A stretch of DNA of 64,000 nt. Origin: Phascolarctobacterium sp. ET69 (GTDB lineage: Bacteria > Bacillota > Negativicutes > Acidaminococcales > Acidaminococcaceae). The translations under genes and the position numbers were made by a program. This document shows, in pieces, positions 59,155-64,000 of this stretch (within the stretch, counting starts at the first letter, position 1; each line of letters starts with the position of its first letter). The notes under the pieces are model-generated. The model was not told the DNA's origin and made no database searches. It was given only the letters and a program-made list of their open reading frames with translations. Location: assembly GCF_023336935.1 (NCBI RefSeq), contig NZ_JAMBLR010000002.1, positions 124,001-188,000 on the forward strand, written 5' to 3'.

Positions 59155-60155
59155 CGCGATACTTTCACCTCGTCTTTTTTATACCACCAAATGCCTACGC
59201 GCTCGTCGGGCGACCAGCGTTTAACGTCGTCAAAATACTGGTAGGCCACAACGGTTTGGTTGGAGTTGTCCAGACGGATAAATACTTTATCAATGGTACC
59301 GTAAAACACAACGTCTACAACGGTACCGTAATAACCGGGTTCCGGGTGCTGCTTTTCCGCCTGTTCGTCTTCGTATTCCGGGCAGAGGTTGAGTTTTTCC
59401 GGGCGGATAACAAGCGTTTCGCTTTCCGTTTCAAAAAAGTTGCTTTCGCCGATAAATTTGGCGACAAAGCGGGTGTTGGGATAATGGTAAATCGTATCCG
59501 GGTTGTCGTCCTGTTCGATAACGCCTTTATTCATAACCACAATGCGGTCGCTCATGGTAAGCGCTTCTTCCTGGTCGTGCGTTACATAAATGAAGGTAAG
59601 GCCAAGGCCGCGCTGCAAATTCTTAAGTTCCAGCTGCAAATTTTTGCGCAGCTGGTAGTCGAGTGCGCCAAGCGGCTCGTCCAGTAAAAGCACTTTGGGG
59701 TTATTTACAAGGGCACGGGCGATGGCTACGCGCTGCTGCTGGCCGCCGCTCATCTGCTGCGGACGGCGGTTGCGGAATTCTTCAAGCTGCGTAAGGTACA
59801 GTACCTGCGCTACACGTTCCTTTTGTTCTTCGGCGGGTACTTTTTTCATCATCAGCCCAAACTTTATGTTTTCCTCAACAGTCATGTGAGGGAATAATGC
59901 GTAGTGCTGAAAAACCATATTGACATCACGTTTATAGGGCGGTTTATTGGTAACGTCTTCGTCATCAAGGAAAACCTTGCCGGTAGTAGGCGTATCAAGC
60001 CCCGCAATCATACGCAGCAAAGTGGTTTTGCCGCAGCCGGAAGGCCCTAAAAGCGTTAAAAACTCACCGTCGTAAATGGTAAGGTCCAGCTTGGGGATGA
60101 TGAGGTTATTGCCGTACTTTTTGGTAATTCCCTGCAAACGGATCATTTCTTCCAT
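59151..60155 (-). CDS. potA: Polyamine ABC transporter ATPase PotA
   Basis: 334 residues. ABC motifs are LLGPSGCGKTTLLRMIAGLD (Walker A), MSGGQQQRVAIARALV (signature), LLLDEPLGALD (Walker B) and FIYVTHDQEEALTMSDRIVV. A C-terminal TOBE-like domain follows from about 265. The start is unsure: ATG 60155 opens the conserved part with AAAGG about 16 nt upstream, while in-frame ATGs at 60179 and 60197 lack a ribosome site. It powers PotBC and is the first gene of the operon. Confidence 0.92.
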   Translation of the reverse strand: MEEMIRLQGITKKYGNNLIIPKLDLTIYDGEFLTLLGPSGCGKTTLLRMIAGLDTPTTGKVFLDDEDVTNKPPYKRDVNMVFQHYALFPHMTVEENIKFGLMMKKVPAEEQKERVAQVLYLTQLEEFRNRRPQQMSGGQQQRVAIARALVNNPKVLLLDEPLGALDYQLRKNLQLELKNLQRGLGLTFIYVTHDQEEALTMSDRIVVMNKGVIEQDDNPDTIYHYPNTRFVAKFIGESNFFETESETLVIRPEKLNLCPEYEDEQAEKQHPEPGYYGTVVDVVFYGTIDKVFIRLDNSNQTVVAYQYFDDVKRWSPDERVGIWWYKKDEVKVSR

Positions 60156-60370
60156 TTTTTTGTTGTCACAACCTTTCATAAAAAATTTTGTTTGCATGAT
60201 ACTAATATAATAATATCATATTATAAACAATTTTGTGTAAAAAAATCAATGCTTTTTTGAAAAAAATGCAGGAGAGGCAAAAGAAACAGAGAATATTAAA
60301 CTTCATAAAGAATAATTTGGAAATTTTGCTGATTTTCATGAAAAATGCGTATTTTTTGCGGGGTGAAAAA

Positions 60371-61585
60371 ATGCTGAGTAAAAAGTTTATAGAGTTTTTG
60401 TTTGAAGGTGCGCATATACAGCGGTGGAACGACCATATCCGCCCCAACGGCTTTACGGAACTGGACAAACAGGCGCATAAAATGATGATTTTGTATATTC
60501 TTGCCAAATATGAGGAGCAGGACCACGGCGCGAAATTAAACTGGCGCGTGCTTATTGAAGGCGGTATTTTTGAATTTATGCACCGCATTATTTTAACGGA
60601 CATCAAGCCGCCTATTTACCACGAGCTGATGCGTGTGCACGGGCGCAAGCTGAACGCCTGGATTTACAGCCAGCTTGAACGCCGCGTGCCGGAACTGGAT
60701 GAAGTGTTTTTCGATAAACTTAAACGCTGGTTTGATTATCCGGAAGAAAACCGGCTGGAGAAAAAACTTTTGCGGGCGGCACACTATCTTGCCACGCAGT
60801 GGGAATTTGGCATTATTTACCATTTTAACCAGGCAATTTACGGCATTGATGCCACTAAAGCTGCCATTGAAAGCAACATTGAGGACCATTACGATTTGGC
60901 CGGCGTTCAGAAAATATCGCTGAAAGGCAAAACCAGCAAATTTATTGACCTTGTAGGGCAGCTGCGCTTTCAAAAACGCTGGGCGCAGTCGCCGCGCGTG
61001 CCGGAAACTTCCGTTATGGGGCATGTGCTGATAGTTGCCATTTTGGGTTATTTCTGCGCTGTGGAAATGAACGCTTGTGATGAGCGCGTGGTTAACGACT
61101 TTTTGTGCGGCCTGTTCCATGATTTGCCGGAGGTACTGACACGCGATATTATTTCGCCGGTTAAAACTTCTGTAGAAGGGCTTGATGATTTAATTAAGGA
61201 TATTGAAAAGCGCCAGGTTGCCGAAAAACTGCTGCCGCTGCTGCCGTGGGGCTGGCATGAGGAAATTATTTACTTTACGCAGAATGAGTTTACCAACCGC
61301 GTAATGCTTGACGGTGTTCCCACCGAGGTGAGCGAAGAAGAATTGAACAGCAAATATAATGTTGACGGGCATGGCTATAAAGCGGTGGACGGCAGAATGT
61401 TAAAAGGCTGCGACCATCTGGCAGCTTTTGTTGAAGCCTATCTTTCAACGGAATACGGCATAACAAGCAAGCATCTGCTTAACGGCATGGCCGATTTGCG
61501 TGAAAAGTATAAAAATAAAACCGTTGCCGGCATTAATTTTGGCGCAGTTTATGATGAATTTCCTGAGCTTAAAACCAATTTGTAA
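60371..61585 (+). CDS. HD-domain hydrolase, YfbR-like
   Basis: 404 residues. The C-terminal half has the HD pattern H..HD..D: MGHVLIVAILGYF, then LFHDLPEVLTRDII and CDHLAAFVEAYLS. YfbR-type proteins are 5'-deoxynucleotidases, but this one is twice as long, and the N-terminal half (HD-like ELDKQAHKMMILYILAK) may be a degenerate second HD domain. GGGGTGA precedes the ATG at 60371; longer frames start in sequence without a ribosome site. It diverges from the pot operon. Substrate unknown. Confidence 0.78.
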   Translation: MLSKKFIEFLFEGAHIQRWNDHIRPNGFTELDKQAHKMMILYILAKYEEQDHGAKLNWRVLIEGGIFEFMHRIILTDIKPPIYHELMRVHGRKLNAWIYSQLERRVPELDEVFFDKLKRWFDYPEENRLEKKLLRAAHYLATQWEFGIIYHFNQAIYGIDATKAAIESNIEDHYDLAGVQKISLKGKTSKFIDLVGQLRFQKRWAQSPRVPETSVMGHVLIVAILGYFCAVEMNACDERVVNDFLCGLFHDLPEVLTRDIISPVKTSVEGLDDLIKDIEKRQVAEKLLPLLPWGWHEEIIYFTQNEFTNRVMLDGVPTEVSEEELNSKYNVDGHGYKAVDGRMLKGCDHLAAFVEAYLSTEYGITSKHLLNGMADLREKYKNKTVAGINFGAVYDEFPELKTNL

Positions 61586-61743
61586 ATTGAATGCAAGTTT
61601 ATGAAAATTCAGTTTATTGCAAAAAGAAGTGGACACTTGTATTTGCAAGAGTTATAATGAAGCTGAAAGCAGCTCTTTAGATATGCAATTATCTTGGACT
61701 GTACAATATATTATATTTAAGTTTTTTAAAGGAGGCATGGATT

Positions 61744-62979
61744 ATGAATTTATTTGAAATGGCGCAGATTCCGCTGAACAAAGCTATTGAGGTTATGAAA
61801 CTTGACCCGAATGCGGCGGCAATTATTGCCTGCCCGGAAAGAACTCTGGAAGTTTCCATTCCTGTAAAAATGGATGACGGCACTACCAAAGTATTTACCG
61901 GTTACCGCAGCCAGCACAGCACAATTATGGGTCCGGCCAAAGGCGGCATCCGTTATCATCAGAGCGTTAACATGGACGAAGTAAAAACTCTGGCTTTCTG
62001 GATGACCTGCAAATGCGCAGTTGCCAATCTGCCTTACGGCGGCGGCAAAGGCGGCATTATTGTTGACCCGTCCAAACTTTCGCAGGCAGAACTTGAACGT
62101 TTGACCCGCGGCTACATTGACAGAATCGCTCCCATTATCGGCGAAAAAATGGATATTCCTGCCCCTGATATGAATACCAACGCTCAGATTATGGGCTGGA
62201 TGATGGATGAATACAGCAAGCTGAAAGGCCAGTATGAACCGGGATTCATTACCGGCAAACCGATTTGCATCGGCGGCTCTTTGGGCCGTACCGCAGCTAC
62301 CGGCCGCGGCGTAATGGTTGCAGCAGGCGAAGCAATTAAAGCCATGGGCATTAAACCCGAAGAAGCAACCTGCGCAGTACAGGGCTTCGGCAACGTAGGC
62401 AGCTGGACTGCTAAACTGATTCACGACCTTGGCGTTAAAATTGTGGCTTTAAGCGATGTTTACGGCGCTATTATGAATGAAGACGGACTTGACCCGTACG
62501 AAGTTGAAAAACACGTACAGGCAACCGGCAGCGTAGTAAACTTCCCGGGCAGCAAAGCAATCAGCAACGCCGACCTTCTGGCAATGGAAGTTACCGTGCT
62601 TGCTCCGTGCGCAATGGAACTTCAGATTACAAAAGACAATGCGGCTGATGTTAAGGCAAAAATTATCGTTGAAGGCGCTAATGGCCCGACAACTCCGGAA
62701 GCTGACGAAATCCTTGATAAGAATGGCATTCTGGTTGTGCCGGATATTCTCGCCAACGGCGGCGGCGTAACCGTAAGCTACTTTGAATGGGTTCAGTGCC
62801 TGTACCGTTACTTCTGGACTGAAGAAGAAGTTATTGATAAACAGACCCAGTTGATGATTGGCGCGTTTAAACAGGTATATGACACCGCTAAAAAATACGA
62901 AGTTAACATGCGTACCGCAGCTTATATCGTAGCCCTTAACCGTCTGGACGAAGCTATGAAATTCCGCGGCGCATATTAA
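61744..62979 (+). CDS. gdhA: Glutamate dehydrogenase
   Basis: 411 residues, the length of bacterial hexameric NAD-type enzymes. GPAKGGIRYHQSVNMDEV and LPYGGGKGGIIVDP contain the glutamate-binding lysines; the Rossmann loop is VQGFGNVGSWTAKL, and EGANGPTTPEADEIL follows. It converts glutamate to 2-oxoglutarate and ammonia, central to amino-acid fermenters such as Acidaminococcaceae. The coenzyme cannot be fixed from sequence alone. AAAGGAGG precedes the ATG and a terminator follows. Confidence 0.95.
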   Translation: MNLFEMAQIPLNKAIEVMKLDPNAAAIIACPERTLEVSIPVKMDDGTTKVFTGYRSQHSTIMGPAKGGIRYHQSVNMDEVKTLAFWMTCKCAVANLPYGGGKGGIIVDPSKLSQAELERLTRGYIDRIAPIIGEKMDIPAPDMNTNAQIMGWMMDEYSKLKGQYEPGFITGKPICIGGSLGRTAATGRGVMVAAGEAIKAMGIKPEEATCAVQGFGNVGSWTAKLIHDLGVKIVALSDVYGAIMNEDGLDPYEVEKHVQATGSVVNFPGSKAISNADLLAMEVTVLAPCAMELQITKDNAADVKAKIIVEGANGPTTPEADEILDKNGILVVPDILANGGGVTVSYFEWVQCLYRYFWTEEEVIDKQTQLMIGAFKQVYDTAKKYEVNMRTAAYIVALNRLDEAMKFRGAY

Positions 62980-63025
62980 TAAGCGTTTTAAACTTCATTA
63001 AAATTTAATTGATTAATGGCAGTAT

Positions 63026-63058
63026 TAAACCCCGGCAGCCGTTACTGCCGGGGTTTTG
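63026..63058 (+). terminator. Terminator after gdhA
   Basis: AAACCCCGGCAG (63027-63038) pairs with CTGCCGGGGTTT (63045-63056). Confidence 0.85.
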
Positions 63059-63080
63059 TGTGAATGCAGAGGGAGGATTT

Positions 63081-64000
63081 ATGAAAGATTGGCAAAAGAG
63101 CTGCAAGATTGCTGTGGTACAGGCTGCTCCTGTATTGTTTGATAAAAAAGCCTGTGTGGAAAAGGCAGTGGCACTCATTAAAGAATGTGCTGAAAACAAG
63201 GCTGAATTAATTGTATTTCCGGAATTGTTTATACCGGGATATCCTTACGGAATGACTTTTGGTTTTACTGTTGGCAGCAGAAATGAAGCGGGGCGTAAAG
63301 ATTGGCTGCGGTATTATGAAAACAGCATTGTTGTACCTGGACCTGAAACGGCGCTTTTGGCAAAAGCGGCAAAAGACGCAGGTGCCTGGCTCAGTATTGG
63401 CGTATCTGAACGTGATGCCGTAACGGCAACGCTGTATAATACTAATTTGTTCTTTTCACCGGAAGGTGAAATTATTGTACACCGCAAATTAAAACCTACC
63501 GGTTCGGAACGCGTGGTATGGGGTGATGCCGACAAAAACTATTTCCCGGTTGCCGAAACGCCGTGGGGGCCAATGGGCAGTATGATTTGCTGGGAAAGCT
63601 ATATGCCGCTGGCAAGGGCTGCGCTTTATCAAAAAGGCATTACTCTGTATATTTCGCCAAATACCAATGATAATGATGAATGGCAAAGCACAATTAAGCA
63701 TATAGCTATTGAAGGCCACTGCTATTTTATAAACTGCGATATGTATTTTACACGTGATACTTACCCGGCAGATTTGCAGGCGCAGGATGAAATTGCTAAA
63801 CTGCCTGAAAAAGTGTGCCGCGGCGGCAGCTGCATTGTTGACCCTTATGGGCATTACCTGACAGAACCGGTATGGGACAAAGAAGCTGTTATTTATGCCG
63901 AGCTTGATATGAGCAAAGTGGCTGCAAGCCGTATGGAATTTGATGTATGCGGCCATTATGCAAGGCCTGATGTTTTAAAACTGGTTGTTGAAGATAAATA
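63081..64000 (+). CDS. Nitrilase / carbon-nitrogen hydrolase, cut at the right edge
   Basis: 306 full codons are visible and the window ends at TA, so the stop may be one base beyond. The E-K-C triad is present: Glu in VFPELFIPGYPYG, Lys in HRKLKPTGSERVVWG, Cys in MICWESYMPLARA. The CWES form and HRKLKPT are of the true nitrilase branch, converting nitriles to acids and ammonia. Ribosome site GGGAGG lies 5 bp before the ATG. It follows gdhA but behind a terminator. Natural substrate unknown. Confidence 0.88.
   Translation, partial: MKDWQKSCKIAVVQAAPVLFDKKACVEKAVALIKECAENKAELIVFPELFIPGYPYGMTFGFTVGSRNEAGRKDWLRYYENSIVVPGPETALLAKAAKDAGAWLSIGVSERDAVTATLYNTNLFFSPEGEIIVHRKLKPTGSERVVWGDADKNYFPVAETPWGPMGSMICWESYMPLARAALYQKGITLYISPNTNDNDEWQSTIKHIAIEGHCYFINCDMYFTRDTYPADLQAQDEIAKLPEKVCRGGSCIVDPYGHYLTEPVWDKEAVIYAELDMSKVAASRMEFDVCGHYARPDVLKLVVEDK

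Noticed and set aside
1-64000. CRISPR array or complete insertion sequence
   Set aside because: No regularly spaced repeats of 24-37 bp and no transposase or integrase frame were seen anywhere in the window.

Overview
The window comes from a low-to-mid GC anaerobic Firmicute with an outer membrane, most likely a member of the Negativicutes. The gene order is Firmicute: yybS-gdpP-rplI-dnaB, speA-like/tmk/holB/ricT/trmN6-like/rsmI, metG-tatD-yabE-rnmV-ksgA and ffs-dnaX-ybaB-recR-bofA. It also carries diderm genes: a FadL/OmpP1-type outer-membrane barrel and an AsmA/TamB-like protein. A decarboxylase closely resembling the Selenomonas lysine/ornithine decarboxylase points the same way. Acidaminococcaceae (Phascolarctobacterium or Acidaminococcus-like) is my best guess, but the genus is inference.

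Bases 1-6530 are accessory and AT-rich. They hold the start of a WYL regulator, a small XRE regulator with a palindromic operator, a translationally coupled mobC/relaxase pair, two excisionase-like HTH proteins, an AAA ATPase, and a Y-family polymerase followed by a small unknown gene. No integrase is visible, so this looks like part of an integrative/mobilizable element or its remnant. It ends before a tRNA-Gly.

Bases 6533-22700 hold the lysine/ornithine decarboxylase, a candidate small RNA, a TPR-like protein, the FadL barrel, a tandem pair of FAD-linked 2-hydroxyacid dehydrogenases, gluQ, the yybS-gdpP-rplI-dnaB block, tRNA-Ala, cca, an arylamine N-acetyltransferase and a small kinase. Bases 22766-28257 are one compact operon (Orn/Lys/Arg decarboxylase to rsmI). 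Directly after it lies a candidate type I toxin-antitoxin locus (28270-28550): a 29-residue membrane peptide on the minus strand, and a convergent roughly 70-nt RNA carrying a near copy of the toxin start region. It is the most interesting item here and both its genes are too short for ordinary gene calling.

Bases 28688-33985 are the metG-ksgA block. Bases 34050-46830 hold a TrmB-like regulator with a LysA-family decarboxylase, an M24 peptidase, a Crp/Fnr regulator, a TIGR04076-like/HMA fusion, a ClC transporter lacking the gating glutamate, hydE, a tandem universal stress protein, tRNA-Ser, SRP RNA and dnaX-ybaB-recR-bofA. Two copies of a long-hairpin element (36210-36352 and 38524-38677) share a core whose inner stem differs by compensatory changes.

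Bases 46830-64000 hold a pdxR/pdxK pair, the AsmA-like gene, thiW with an unknown membrane gene and an ArsR regulator, a CaiB-type CoA transferase, an M48 peptidase, an XRE-cupin regulator, reverse rubrerythrin behind a strong promoter with a PerR-like box, tRNA-Arg, potABCD, an HD hydrolase, glutamate dehydrogenase and a nitrilase cut by the right edge. Three decarboxylases of the polyamine/diaminopimelate type plus PotABCD give the window a diamine theme. That fits the known attachment of cadaverine or putrescine to peptidoglycan in some Negativicutes.
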